The notes: generated by a model from the letters alone, not told the origin. 33,408 nt of DNA from Candidatus Heimdallarchaeota archaeon LC_3 (GCA_001940645.1 MDVS01000019.1:1-33408), one strand, 5' to 3'; numbered from the stretch's first letter, positions 7,704-16,709 are shown. Translations and numbers: made by a program.

Positions 7704-8465
7704 ATGCAAGACGTCTATTTAAATGAAAATTTTTTTGCGATTGCTATTCAAACAGCAATTTGGCTTCCAAGTTTAATTATGGCAGTAATTACAACAATTA
7801 ATGCGTTTAAAGCTGAAGGAAGATTAAGAAGAATCTCGATTTATTTTGCTCTATTTTCCTGGGCAATGTCAATAACTTACATATCTTGGACAGCAAGAGC
7901 TTTGTTTTTCAGTGCAGAAGATGGCCCTGATGCTTGGTACATTCTATGGCAATTTGCTTATGGACCTGGAGTACTAGCATTTTTCTTTTTAGCTCTTTGG
8001 TCATTAAGTCTGGTTAATCCTCAACTGTTAGAAGATAGATGGTGGATTCAATATGTATTGCTTATTCCATGGATAGCTGTTGCTTTAGATATAACTGTGA
8101 TAACAACGGCTCAAAATGCAGTCACGGTACAATTTGCTAACATTACGGACATTCAACCGGATACTGTATTAACTCTATTTGCTACACTGGCAGTTTTATT
8201 ATACACTGGAATACCAATAGCAGTGTTTCTAAGATACTTGTTAGCATCAGAAAATAAAGGCACAACAAATTATAGAAAAATTCTTATTATAGAAATAGGT
8301 TTAATATTGTTTGCTCTTGGTTCTTTGGTTGATGCTTCAAAATTACCAAATATCGAAGCAGCGTTAGCTAATAACATATTGTTCTTATCAAGAACTTTCA
8401 TGGCATCTGGAATAATACTAATGTTTTTAGGATTGAAATTACCAAAAAGGTTTCATAAAGAATAA
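7704..8465 (+). CDS. Seven-transmembrane protein of unknown function
   Basis: 253 residues with seven hydrophobic segments at about 10-32, 45-70, 78-104, 113-134, 155-180, 193-212 and 222-245, and short charged loops. The second and third helices are rich in Trp and Tyr (FSWAMSITYISWTARALFF, WYILWQFAYGPG). No lysine lies in the seventh helix, so it is not a retinal protein. No catalytic motif seen. It looks like the 7TM sensor portion of histidine-kinase-type receptors, but with no output domain attached. The start at ATG 7704 is supported by AGGA five bases upstream. It follows the longin-like gene by 155 bases in the same direction, reminiscent of the 7TM plus longin pairing fused in the gene at 32031. 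Function unknown. Confidence 0.75.
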   Translation: MQDVYLNENFFAIAIQTAIWLPSLIMAVITTINAFKAEGRLRRISIYFALFSWAMSITYISWTARALFFSAEDGPDAWYILWQFAYGPGVLAFFFLALWSLSLVNPQLLEDRWWIQYVLLIPWIAVALDITVITTAQNAVTVQFANITDIQPDTVLTLFATLAVLLYTGIPIAVFLRYLLASENKGTTNYRKILIIEIGLILFALGSLVDASKLPNIEAALANNILFLSRTFMASGIILMFLGLKLPKRFHKE

Positions 8466-8498
8466 AAATAAATATTATATATTATATATCATTATTAT

Positions 8499-8520
8499 CT
8501 CCGTTTACCAATAAACGGAG
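8499..8520. terminator. Hairpin between convergent genes, likely bidirectional terminator
   Basis: A perfect 9-base stem (CTCCGTTTA pairing with TAAACGGAG) with a four-base CCAA loop lies between the stops of the convergent genes at 8465 and 8547. It is followed by T-rich sequence on the plus strand and AT-rich sequence on the minus strand. Position and symmetry suit termination on both strands. Confidence 0.55.
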
Positions 8521-8546
8521 AATTGTTTTATCAACAGTTAAGAAAT

Positions 8547-11500
8547 TTAGAAAAACTTATCGTATTGTAGACTTTTCTTTTTCACTATATACCTCATAAC
8601 AAACTTAGCAAACAATAAAACAACAGCTAATCTAAATATCCAATATACAATAACGAAAAGTGGAAATTCAGTTTGAATATAATCTAAAGAAAATCCAGTT
8701 GGAATTGGATAAACATTGTATATCCACATTCCAGATAAATTTCCAAAAATTTCCATTACTCCTGCAATCAATCCAGTAAATACCGTTAGTGTGATTGTTT
8801 CTCTCAAAGGTATAATTAATAGATATAATGCACCAATTAACAAAAGTAATATTATCATTACAAGTGCTAAGGTATTATTTTTAATCAAAGAGAAATAATC
8901 TGGCTGATAAATAAAAGTTATCCCTATAATCACAACTAAAATAATTGCTATTATAAATTTCAATGCCATTTGTGGATATTTCTTTAAAGAAGATCCAATA
9001 ATTAAATCAGAAAAAATAACTAATGAGTAGATGAAAAACATAATCACAGGCCAACCAAACAACGGAAATAAGACAGTTTCGTCAGCATAGGTCCATAACC
9101 CAGCATTAACCATAATTGATTCTTCTATAAATCCTAATAGCGCAGAAAATATCGTGAAAGACAAAACGAAAGACGGTTCGAAATTTATTACTAATGCAAA
9201 AATCAAACATCCTATAATTATTGTGCCAAATCCAGCAAGAACTATACTGTTTGTAAGATTATCATAATAATTTCCTAACAAAAATGCTCCAATTGTTCCT
9301 AGTGACCAGAATAATATAATTAGAATATTTAAAGCCTTATTTTTAGAAAATTCGAATTCTTGTCTTGTAAAGATAATTTTTTCTTTGGGATCGTCAAATC
9401 GAGACCAATCCAAGTTTTCATTAAAAGGATCAACAACTTTTTCTCTGATCTTCATTCGTGCATGGTCTTCGCGTAAATTCCACAAAATATTGAGCTTTCC
9501 TGGAGAAAACTGTTTTTCAGATTTACTCAAACTTTCCTTGGATTCATTTTTTCCAACTGATAGAAGTGTGGATCGGAATCTTGCAATAAATAGCCATAAG
9601 CTTACTGTCATAAGTATAAATAACGAACTTAAGATTAAAAGAAGAATATCTGTTCCCCAGTAATAGAAAGGAGTAATAATTAAACCAATAAAGCTTATTA
9701 ATCCCACTATTCCTCCAATCCACGCTAATAAGTTGGATGTTGATCGGGATAAAGCGAAAGCGTGCCAATTATTGTCAATATCAAAAGTGATACGTTCTGA
9801 AATTTCTGTAGTTCTTATCGATCTATCTCTTTGTAAACCAACCCTCGTTTCCATTTCAACTTCATAATGATATGCATCGTAATAAACCTTCTCAATTTCC
9901 CAATTCATAGGAATTTTCGGATCAGAGGTTTCCATATCAGATTTTTTCTTAAGATATACCCAGATAGGAGCGTAATCCATATAATGAGAAGCCAAAATAG
10001 CTTTATTACCAAACAGTTTCATTAACAAGTATGTTATCAAAGTGAATGAGAAGAAAATCATTGACACTACTGGTAGAACAAATTCTACATTATTTTCTCC
10101 AAAGGGAATTGTTGCAAGCAAAGTAATTGAACTGAATAATTTATCGTAGATATCATAAGTAGTGATTAAAAAAATAAGACCATAGATAGGTAAAATTATC
10201 GGAGTTCGATAAATTATTTCGCGTTTTTGAAAATATTCCAGAAGAAAATGTAACAGTAACGGCCCCCCAAGTACAAATAGCGCTAGAGAGACAATTATAA
10301 CTGAAACAAATCCTTCCCGAAGTGAAGTATCTTTTACACTTGAAACAATTAACATTCCAAGAAATCCTAATAATAGGGGAAGTAATAAGTTATAGAAACG
10401 GGAGAAAAGAACTTTTTGTCTAGTCCATAATAACACGTTTTGTAAAACACGCATTGATTGATCATGAGATTCTGCTAAATGATATTGGACACCGGACCAA
10501 GCTTTACTCTTGCCTTCTGATCGTAATTCAAACCCTACAGTTGACACAATAGGCATGAATGTTGTAGCAAAAGCGGATTTTTCATCATTATCGGAAATTT
10601 CATTAAATTTCTTTTCTGATACCTCCGGGTAAGAAAAAACGTTTTCATTTAATAATCCAATAGTTTCTAATGTGTTCAGTAGCTGAAGGGTAGGCCAAGC
10701 TTCCTGACCAATTTCTGGAAAAACTTGTTCTGCTACTTTATGACCTAACGATAATTTATCCTCTTCTTTAATTTTAGCTTTTCCAGTTAAATGTAGAATA
10801 CCAGCTACAGCATCAGAAAGAACTGCTAAAGTTATTGGTGTGATATTTTTTAAAATTGGAATTGTAGCCATATCATAAAGAATAAAATCAGAAGCATAAT
10901 TGAAAAAAGTTGATACATTAGGAATTTCAGTGACAGCTTTCACCATGTCATTATAAAACTCACATACATCCGGATCTGGTTTTTCCCAATTGCCATCACT
11001 GGGAAGAGGATAACTGAGATAGGAAAAGTCAAAAACGATATCTGCTTTACCTAACCCTTCTTCATGAGCCGACCAAAGATGAATAATTTCTTCAGGTTTA
11101 TAACCCATAATTTGACAGGCAATTGAATCCGCCATGACAACATCGTTTGAAAATACCAATGTTTCTGCATTTACTGGCTTTACAGAAAGTGGACCTATTG
11201 ATTGTCCACCTATAGAACCGTCGATAATTGTTAAATTGGGTTTGAATGCTCTAATAATGTCTACAATTATCTCTTCTATTCCAATTTTGTGATATTTTAC
11301 CTTATCTCCTTCAGGATGAGTACCGTAAAAATTTTTCATTCCTAGAGTAACAGATGTTAGCAAATGAGTCTTCATGGCAGGAATACTTATGAGAAAATCA
11401 GCATCAATCATAATTTTTGATGCTAATTGAATTCCAGTTTTAGATTTAGGTCCAAAATCAAAAGAAATTAATTCAGATTCAGCTAAGTTGACTAACTTAA

Positions 11501-12251
11501 ATTGCCATTTTTTTGCTGCTTGATACCAACCTTGAGCTTTTGCAACCGGATGAAAATCGGTCCAAACCATATCCGAATCAACAACAGTTACTTGGGTTTC
11601 AGTGATAGTATAAATCAGCTGAGATAATTTACCTACAAGATCTGGATCGGCATAACTTCCCCGAACAAATGGATTTCCACCACAAATATTGGCTTTGATT
11701 ACTACTTTGTCCCCCTTTTTAACATATTGAGATAACCCTCCCAACCCTTTCAACCCCTCATTTAAAGCCATAAATTTATCTTTGTTCCGTTGAACTGAAT
11801 AAAGAACAGGAACTGGAGGTCTTTTTCCGGATTTTACATCTTCGATTGAACTCATTCCTTTAAGAATAATATATTTCTTCTTGAAAAAGAATTTTCGTGT
11901 TAATGTAAAACCTAAAAAAAGCCAAAGCGGATAAAGAGCAAACATGAAAACAACTAAGCTCCCTGACACAATAAACCCTACGGAATAGCCACCGGGTGGT
12001 GTTGAATTTTTATATATACCAGTATAATCAGTATGAAACATCCAAACACTACCATCAACGGATTTAAGATCAAAATTTAAAGGCCATTCTAAAATATCAA
12101 GATAAAGAAGAGGACTAAAAACTAAGAAAATGATTACCAAAACAAAACCAGTAATACGAGCAGATTGTGGGCTAATAAATCTTTTGCTTTGTAAAATAGC
12201 TAGAAGTATTCCGAGCAGAAATAATATGAGGGGATCAAGAATAAAACTCAC
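8547..12251 (-). CDS. Large membrane protein with DUF362 domain and lycopene-cyclase-like C-terminus
   Basis: 1234 residues. Order: N-terminal helices at about 5-50 and 92-118; a soluble DUF362-type domain at about 175-400 (KGDKVVIKANICGGNPF, MIDADFLISIPAMKTH, SVTLGMKNFYGTHP, IIDGSIGGQ, VMADSIACQIMGY); a linker of about 200 residues; then at least a dozen further helices from 620 on. Near the end two similar blocks, FSALLGFIEESIMVNAGLWTY (1034-1054) and FTGLIAGVMEIFGNLSGMWIY (1158-1178), each followed by an LFP/FPLF helix, recall the repeat of archaeal-type lycopene cyclase and carotenoid hydratase domains. Stand-alone DUF362 proteins are about 300-400 residues, so this is a large fusion. No ferredoxin-type Cys cluster is seen. 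The start is GTG 12251. Role unknown; a membrane redox or lipid function is only a guess. Confidence 0.8.
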   Translation of the reverse strand: MSFILDPLILFLLGILLAILQSKRFISPQSARITGFVLVIIFLVFSPLLYLDILEWPLNFDLKSVDGSVWMFHTDYTGIYKNSTPPGGYSVGFIVSGSLVVFMFALYPLWLFLGFTLTRKFFFKKKYIILKGMSSIEDVKSGKRPPVPVLYSVQRNKDKFMALNEGLKGLGGLSQYVKKGDKVVIKANICGGNPFVRGSYADPDLVGKLSQLIYTITETQVTVVDSDMVWTDFHPVAKAQGWYQAAKKWQFKLVNLAESELISFDFGPKSKTGIQLASKIMIDADFLISIPAMKTHLLTSVTLGMKNFYGTHPEGDKVKYHKIGIEEIIVDIIRAFKPNLTIIDGSIGGQSIGPLSVKPVNAETLVFSNDVVMADSIACQIMGYKPEEIIHLWSAHEEGLGKADIVFDFSYLSYPLPSDGNWEKPDPDVCEFYNDMVKAVTEIPNVSTFFNYASDFILYDMATIPILKNITPITLAVLSDAVAGILHLTGKAKIKEEDKLSLGHKVAEQVFPEIGQEAWPTLQLLNTLETIGLLNENVFSYPEVSEKKFNEISDNDEKSAFATTFMPIVSTVGFELRSEGKSKAWSGVQYHLAESHDQSMRVLQNVLLWTRQKVLFSRFYNLLLPLLLGFLGMLIVSSVKDTSLREGFVSVIIVSLALFVLGGPLLLHFLLEYFQKREIIYRTPIILPIYGLIFLITTYDIYDKLFSSITLLATIPFGENNVEFVLPVVSMIFFSFTLITYLLMKLFGNKAILASHYMDYAPIWVYLKKKSDMETSDPKIPMNWEIEKVYYDAYHYEVEMETRVGLQRDRSIRTTEISERITFDIDNNWHAFALSRSTSNLLAWIGGIVGLISFIGLIITPFYYWGTDILLLILSSLFILMTVSLWLFIARFRSTLLSVGKNESKESLSKSEKQFSPGKLNILWNLREDHARMKIREKVVDPFNENLDWSRFDDPKEKIIFTRQEFEFSKNKALNILIILFWSLGTIGAFLLGNYYDNLTNSIVLAGFGTIIIGCLIFALVINFEPSFVLSFTIFSALLGFIEESIMVNAGLWTYADETVLFPLFGWPVIMFFIYSLVIFSDLIIGSSLKKYPQMALKFIIAIILVVIIGITFIYQPDYFSLIKNNTLALVMIILLLLIGALYLLIIPLRETITLTVFTGLIAGVMEIFGNLSGMWIYNVYPIPTGFSLDYIQTEFPLFVIVYWIFRLAVVLLFAKFVMRYIVKKKSLQYDKFF

Positions 12252-12501
12252 GATATCAATTCCAAAAATTTATTAAGATATTTTTTTATTGTAAAATCTG
12301 AATTAATTGTTGTTTTCTTATATTCGCTATAATATCTGTTGAAAACATTAAGTAATTTTTGAAAATTTAACTTCTTTTTTAAAAACCTTTTATTTAATTT
12401 TTGAACTAGATTGTTGTTAAACCAAAAGCAATTAATAAATCAGGTTTTGTTTATGTAAATACATCTACAAGGTTAATAAATGTTTATATCCGTGATATAA
12501 G

Positions 12502-12801
12502 TTGGTTCGCACAAGACGAGATGATTTAGAGGTCTGTATGGAAATATTAGAGATTCTAACGACATTTTTTGACCCTATATCAATTACAGAACTAGCTACA
12601 TCAGTTAGAGTTAAACATCAAAAAGCTAAACATTTATTAGAATCAATGGAAAATGTTAAATGGATTGAAGCAATAACTTCTATGCGTGAAGACTTACGCT
12701 ATAAAGTACTTTACAAAATTTTACCGGAAGGTATAAATGTTTTGAAAGTTTATTATGAAAGAATAGAGCAATTTTTTAAAGATTTGAATTTTTCTGGATG
12801 A
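12502..12801 (+). CDS. Small winged-helix DNA-binding protein
   Basis: 99 residues. A winged-helix fold is suggested by helix DDLEVCMEILEILTTF, helix SITELATSVRV, recognition helix KHQKAKHLLESMENVKWIEA and a wing ending with YKVLYKILPEGINVLKVYYERIEQF. The pattern is that of single-domain archaeal regulators in which the last helix dimerises. The basic start VRTRRDDLE favours TTG 12502 over ATG 12538, and a TATA-like TTAATAAATG about 25 bases upstream would make the transcript leaderless. It lies divergent from the DUF362 membrane gene with 250 AT-rich bases between, so it could regulate itself or that gene; neither is shown. It is convergent with the 12810 gene, with an eight-base gap between the stops. 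Confidence 0.7.
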   Translation: MVRTRRDDLEVCMEILEILTTFFDPISITELATSVRVKHQKAKHLLESMENVKWIEAITSMREDLRYKVLYKILPEGINVLKVYYERIEQFFKDLNFSG

Positions 12802-12809
12802 GTTTTGCT

Positions 12810-13358
12810 CTAATCAGAAACACCATTAAGATTAAGAACTTTTCTGATATCTATTTTCATGTTATCAAAATCGTTAAGTAGTAATTTTAGATTATTAATT
12901 TCTCTTAATCCATAAAATGATGGTAAAGTAAATAATAAATAAACAAGCAATAAAACAGGGGTTAGTTGTATTACTTGCATAAAATCATGTGTATTGAAAT
13001 AAGTCATTGATGCAAAAAAAAATGTTGTTAAAGAAGACATGAACCCTAAGGTAACTAATATAACAATAATTTTAAATAAGCGTTCTAATCCAGAAAAAAT
13101 TTCATGATAATTCTGTATTGGAGTTTTATTTGCTTTTTTAGTTTTGGGTGAGTATGAGAAAAGTAATTTAAAAACTAAATAATTTAAAAATAATAATACC
13201 AGACCTACAATCAAAAAAATTATAGCTAAGCTCTCAAAATCCATAAAAAACATTAAAGCTTGAGTTAAAAACAAAAATGCAGACAAAAAGATAATCCAAG
13301 TTCCTATTCCAGTTATTAGATACGGAATGACAACTTTTTTCTGATCAAACTTAAACAT
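12810..13358 (-). CDS. Four-helix membrane protein of unknown function
   Basis: 182 residues with four hydrophobic segments at about 12-38, 42-68, 92-118 and 128-150, a basic cytoplasmic loop (SPKTKKANKT) between helices two and three, and an acidic C-terminal helix (LKLLLNDFDNMKIDIRKVL). No catalytic motif is visible. I do not recognise the family. The start is ATG 13358; no SD is obvious. Stop codons of this gene and the convergent winged-helix gene are only eight bases apart. Confidence 0.65.
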   Translation of the reverse strand: MFKFDQKKVVIPYLITGIGTWIIFLSAFLFLTQALMFFMDFESLAIIFLIVGLVLLFLNYLVFKLLFSYSPKTKKANKTPIQNYHEIFSGLERLFKIIVILVTLGFMSSLTTFFFASMTYFNTHDFMQVIQLTPVLLLVYLLFTLPSFYGLREINNLKLLLNDFDNMKIDIRKVLNLNGVSD

Positions 13359-13475
13359 AATTTACTCAAATTCCCAACATTTCAAAAGGTTACGTTATTT
13401 CCAATAACTATAGCAATATTATAAAAAGAAAATAATATTAAGAATAGTAAGAAAAATAAGGAATAATTAATTTTT

Positions 13476-14468
13476 TTAATTTTTCTTACTTTTAATGCGA
13501 AAAACGATGCCAATTCCCATTAACAATAGAAAAGCTTCAATTACTCCATTGAAAGGTGCAGAAGTTACTTTTGAAAATTCAGCCGATCCTGTGGCTAAAG
13601 TATCAGACATATCTGCTAATGAATATTTAGTATGATCCACAGCATCCGTTGGAATATCACCTACTAAAGGTTTAAACTGAAAAAGATCAAGGCTATTATC
13701 AACTCGGGGTTCAATAGATATAACAGCTTTTCCACTTGAAATATCAGTTGGAAAAGTTACACCAGAAGGAGCATTTGAAAGAAAATCTTCACCTGGAAAC
13801 GGAGGGGTTCCTTGATTATCACTATATTCATCAAAATTGTCTGCTTCATTAGTTTTATTGAATTTTCCTGTCGTTACTGGAATTCCATTGATAACTACCC
13901 AACCTTCGTAAACCCAGTCAGTATCGGTTAAATCTGGAAGAACCAATCCTGCTGATGGACCGGAAGGATCTAGAAACCAAATACCACTATTTTCGTTTGT
14001 ATCTCCCCCATTTGAAGGAGTTGCTAGAATATAGCTACCAGAAGCACTTGATAATGTAACACCAAGGTTTGGAGTAATTGTAGCTTGATCATTGGAAAAA
14101 TCACCTGCTAAAAGTTTTACTAATGCTGGAATAGAATCAGTATCACCATTAGGCTCAAGACTTACAACAAATTTCGTTACTTTATCAGTTTCTACATTTT
14201 CCACTGAAAAAGAGGTTATTTCGTTACCTTCTAAATTCTCTAATTTATTTTCTGAATTTATTGTGAACTTTCCAGAAGAAACTGGAGATCCATCTACGAT
14301 TAACCAACCTTCATAATGATCATCACCTGGATCAGCAAGATTGGAAAAAGATAGAGTTAAATTAATATTCTGTCCTTGTGCATTAACTGGATTAACTAGA
14401 GCAATAGAACTAAGAATAAATCCAATTAAAATCAAAAAACCTTTATTTAATAATGTACTTTTTCTCAT
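13476..14468 (-). CDS. Secreted, membrane-anchored protein with two RskA-like domains
   Basis: 330 residues. A signal peptide (basic MRKSTLLNKG, hydrophobic stretch, ending VNPVNA before QGQ) leads to two repeated extracellular domains. The first has DHYEGWLIVDGSPVSSGKF and VVSLEPNGDTDSIPALVKLL; the second has WVYEGWVVINGIPVTTGKF and AVISIEPRVDNSLDLFQFKP. This YEGWxxxxGxPVxxGKF plus SIEP pattern is that of the outer domain of bacterial anti-sigma-K (RskA). A single helix (GVIEAFLLLMGIGIVF) and basic end RIKSKKN anchor it. Archaea lack sigma factors, so an anti-sigma role is not implied. I start at ATG 14468 because GGTGAT stands six bases before it; the upstream frame would add 12 residues ahead of the signal peptide. 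Confidence 0.8.
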   Translation of the reverse strand: MRKSTLLNKGFLILIGFILSSIALVNPVNAQGQNINLTLSFSNLADPGDDHYEGWLIVDGSPVSSGKFTINSENKLENLEGNEITSFSVENVETDKVTKFVVSLEPNGDTDSIPALVKLLAGDFSNDQATITPNLGVTLSSASGSYILATPSNGGDTNENSGIWFLDPSGPSAGLVLPDLTDTDWVYEGWVVINGIPVTTGKFNKTNEADNFDEYSDNQGTPPFPGEDFLSNAPSGVTFPTDISSGKAVISIEPRVDNSLDLFQFKPLVGDIPTDAVDHTKYSLADMSDTLATGSAEFSKVTSAPFNGVIEAFLLLMGIGIVFRIKSKKN

Positions 14469-14474
14469 TTGGAT

Positions 14475-14480
14475 ATCACC
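14475..14480 (-). promoter_or_regulatory. SD GGTGAT that fixes the start of the RskA-like gene
   Basis: GGTGAT on the minus strand, six bases before ATG 14468. It excludes the longer frame beginning at 14504. Confidence 0.65.
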
Positions 14481-14588
14481 AATAAATGGGATATCCTTCA
14501 TCATTTTTTTCCTAATTAATAGATGCCGAACTAATAGTTTGTTAGTTTTGATTAAAATATTAAACCCGCTTAAATTTCTTATAGTGAG

Positions 14589-14597
14589 TATTTAAAG
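14589..14597 (+). promoter_or_regulatory. TATA box of the cyclotransferase-like gene, leaderless
   Basis: TATTTAAAG centred 27 bases before ATG 14620 with no SD between, the classic archaeal leaderless arrangement. The 151-base gap to the divergent RskA-like gene must hold both promoters. Confidence 0.55.
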
Positions 14598-14619
14598 AAA
14601 AATTGAGAAAAATTTATCT

Positions 14620-15156
14620 ATGAAAATTGCTATTATTTGCTGGGGATCACTATTTTGGATTCCAAAAAACTTAGAATTCCTTAACAATTGGTATACTGAT
14701 GGTCCTTTCCTACCAATAGAATTTGCTAGAAAATCACGTGACGGACGATTAACATTAGTCATTTATCCTAAAATAAAAGAAGTTCAGACATTATGGGCAA
14801 TATCTTCAAATAACAACTTAAATAGAGCAATTTTCAACCTGAAAAAAAGAGAAGGTACCATTAAAGATAATATTGGTTATGTCAACCTATTAACTGGGAG
14901 GAATAGAACAAAATATTTAGATTTAGTTCCTAATATCATTGAATGGGCTCAAATAAAAAAGTTAGATGCAGTAATATGGACTGATTTGTCTTATAATTTT
15001 AAAAATTTAACTTTAAAGTCACTAGAAGAGTATCTTTTATCAGTAGATGATGAAAAAACAAAACTCAGAATTAAAGAATATATTTCAAATCTACCTAAGC
15101 AAGTACAAACATATTATCGAAAGAAACTGGAAGATTTAATCAATAAAATATATTAA
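14620..15156 (+). CDS. Gamma-glutamylcyclotransferase-like small protein
   Basis: 178 residues, soluble. The opening KIAIICWGSLFWIPKNLEF resembles the substrate loop (YGSLxW) of the gamma-glutamylcyclotransferase/AIG2 fold. It is followed by DGPFLPIEFARKSRDGRLTL, then LWAISSNNNLNRAIFNLKKREG and the late DAVIWTDLS. I recall uncharacterised bacterial and archaeal proteins with the same WGSLxW, LPIEFARxSxDGRLTL and VIWTxL order, but not a proven reaction. Which acidic residue would act as base cannot be settled by eye. A TATA box at the correct distance shows the ATG is the true start. Single gene, followed after 129 bases by the canonical GTPase. Confidence 0.6.
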   Translation: MKIAIICWGSLFWIPKNLEFLNNWYTDGPFLPIEFARKSRDGRLTLVIYPKIKEVQTLWAISSNNNLNRAIFNLKKREGTIKDNIGYVNLLTGRNRTKYLDLVPNIIEWAQIKKLDAVIWTDLSYNFKNLTLKSLEEYLLSVDDEKTKLRIKEYISNLPKQVQTYYRKKLEDLINKIY

Positions 15157-15285
15157 GATTAAATAAAATCCTCTATTTGAGGTGAAATTGTATAAAAAAT
15201 TATTACACGATTTTATTACTTCCTCAAACATAAATTTATTAAAATGATTGTAGATTGATTTGTCACGGTCCAGTAAAAATTGACA

Positions 15286-15801
15286 ATGTTATATAAAATA
15301 CTCCTCCTAGGGGATGGAGCTGTAGGAAAAACATCAACAATTCTAAAATACGTTGAAAATAGAATTCCTGAAAGTTATTCAGCGACAATGGGAGTAGACA
15401 TTATGAATACTGAGGTCAAGACTACTGGAAACTTAATAGTTTCATTGAATATTTGGGATATTGCAGGTCAGAGTCACTTTAAATCAATAAGAAGTAAATT
15501 TTATTCAGGAGCTGAAGCAGCAATTGTCATATTTGATGTTACTAGACCAGAAACTTTTAACCACATTAAAGAATGGATTTCAGAAGTGAATATAGAATTG
15601 AAAGAAAAAATTCCTATGATATTAGTCGGAAACAAGGTAGATTTACAGGATGAAAAGAGAGTCAGCTTGACAGATATGGTCTTTGAAAAAGAAAAGCATT
15701 CAAATATATTTGCAGCATTTGAAACAAGTGCTGTAACCGGTGAGGGAATAAATATTGTATTTCAAAAAATTGCAGAAAAATTGTTATTTAAATATCGTTG
15801 A
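15286..15801 (+). CDS. Ras/Rab-like small GTPase with intact motifs
   Basis: 171 residues, a complete small GTPase. All five G motifs are present: P-loop GDGAVGKTS (9-17), switch-I Thr34 in ATMGVD, WDIAGQ (57-62) with the catalytic Gln62, GNKVD (115-119) and ETSA near the end. The switch I TMGVD and IWDIAGQ forms are Rab/Ras-like rather than Arf- or Rag-like. No C-terminal cysteines for prenylation and no N-terminal glycine for acylation, as is usual for Asgard homologues. The longest frame begins at TTG 15280 but ATG 15286 (MLYKILLLG) places the first strand as in the family. Candidate partners in the window are the two longin-like proteins. Convergent with the esterase gene, stops 14 bases apart. 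Confidence 0.96.
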   Translation: MLYKILLLGDGAVGKTSTILKYVENRIPESYSATMGVDIMNTEVKTTGNLIVSLNIWDIAGQSHFKSIRSKFYSGAEAAIVIFDVTRPETFNHIKEWISEVNIELKEKIPMILVGNKVDLQDEKRVSLTDMVFEKEKHSNIFAAFETSAVTGEGINIVFQKIAEKLLFKYR

Positions 15802-15815
15802 TTCTTTCTTGGCTT

Positions 15816-16709
15816 CTATTTTATATCATTATGGACTATTTGTGCAAAAAAATCCAATATAATTTCAGATGCATTACAAATTTCTTTACTACAAGGAATG
15901 CCATCACTACCTAAAGTTTTTTTACCACCAGGCCAAGAATGCGAGCCTTCCACTATTTTATATAAAACAACTTGACTTCCATTAGTACCCCCAGAATAAA
16001 TTTCTTTTATGACTGTTTTTTCATTTAAAAATTCTGTTTTAGGAGTAGAAGAACAATTATTTGCTTGTACCCAAAACTTTACAGCTTCCCCAACAGGTAA
16101 AAAAGAAAATGCTTGATTATTTTTTCCATATCCACCATTAAATGGAACATTTTTGTCTTTCAAACCATGAATAATTATTACTGAGAGAGGAGATCTTGGA
16201 GTAGAAATAATATTAATGTCTGATGAGGAATCAAGTTGTCCTCCTATTGTTCCTGCTATGGGAGCGATCCCTTTGATAATTCCATTTAATTCCGCACCAA
16301 TAGCATATGTCATCATTGCTCCATTACTAATGCCGGTAACAAATATTTGGTCTTTATTTATTGGATAGGACTCATAAAGGCTCCTAATTAAAAGTTTTAT
16401 AAATTTAAAATCATTACTTTTATCCTCATAAGCTGTTCCACAGCAAAATCCGGTATTCCAAGAATAAAAATATCTATCTGGACGTCCATATCCGTTAGGA
16501 TAGACAATAATGAACTTACGCCTTTCTGCTAACTTGGTTAATTGGCTGACATATTCTATTGTTTTCGCATTTCCAGCTAAACCATGTAGTGCTATTATTA
16601 AGGGATATTTTAATTCAGGATCAACTTCAAATGGTATCTGTGCATCATAAGTCCGTGTATTACCATTAACTTTTATTTTTTTCATGTTAGCTAAAGAAAA
16701 CTTAAGCAT
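15816..16709 (-). CDS. Alpha/beta-hydrolase esterase, PHB-depolymerase/LpqC-like
   Basis: 297 residues. The polyhydroxybutyrate-depolymerase type of alpha/beta hydrolase is shown by oxyanion-hole segment IALHGLAGN, nucleophile Ser128 in GISNGAMM, acid Asp185 in IHGLKDKNVPF and His257 in GSHSWPGG. The WNTGFCCGTAYEDKSND stretch between them is characteristic of the feruloyl-esterase-like LpqC group. Members in bacteria are usually exported, but no signal peptide precedes the first strand here, so a cytoplasmic location is suggested. A second start, Met at 16685 (MKKIKVNG), is about as likely as ATG 16709; no SD separates them. Ester substrate unknown. Confidence 0.88.
   Translation of the reverse strand: MLKFSLANMKKIKVNGNTRTYDAQIPFEVDPELKYPLIIALHGLAGNAKTIEYVSQLTKLAERRKFIIVYPNGYGRPDRYFYSWNTGFCCGTAYEDKSNDFKFIKLLIRSLYESYPINKDQIFVTGISNGAMMTYAIGAELNGIIKGIAPIAGTIGGQLDSSSDINIISTPRSPLSVIIIHGLKDKNVPFNGGYGKNNQAFSFLPVGEAVKFWVQANNCSSTPKTEFLNEKTVIKEIYSGGTNGSQVVLYKIVEGSHSWPGGKKTLGSDGIPCSKEICNASEIILDFFAQIVHNDIK

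Noticed and set aside
7704..8465. Rhodopsin-like retinal protein
   Set aside because: Seven helices but no lysine in the seventh, so no retinal attachment.
9385..9768. Small ORFs on both strands inside the DUF362 membrane gene
   Set aside because: They are in other frames of a 1234-residue gene with clear domains and have no motif of their own.
14529..14547. Inverted repeat AACTAA/TTAGTT in the 14469-14619 divergent promoter
   Set aside because: Six-base arms only in AT-rich sequence; too weak to call an operator.
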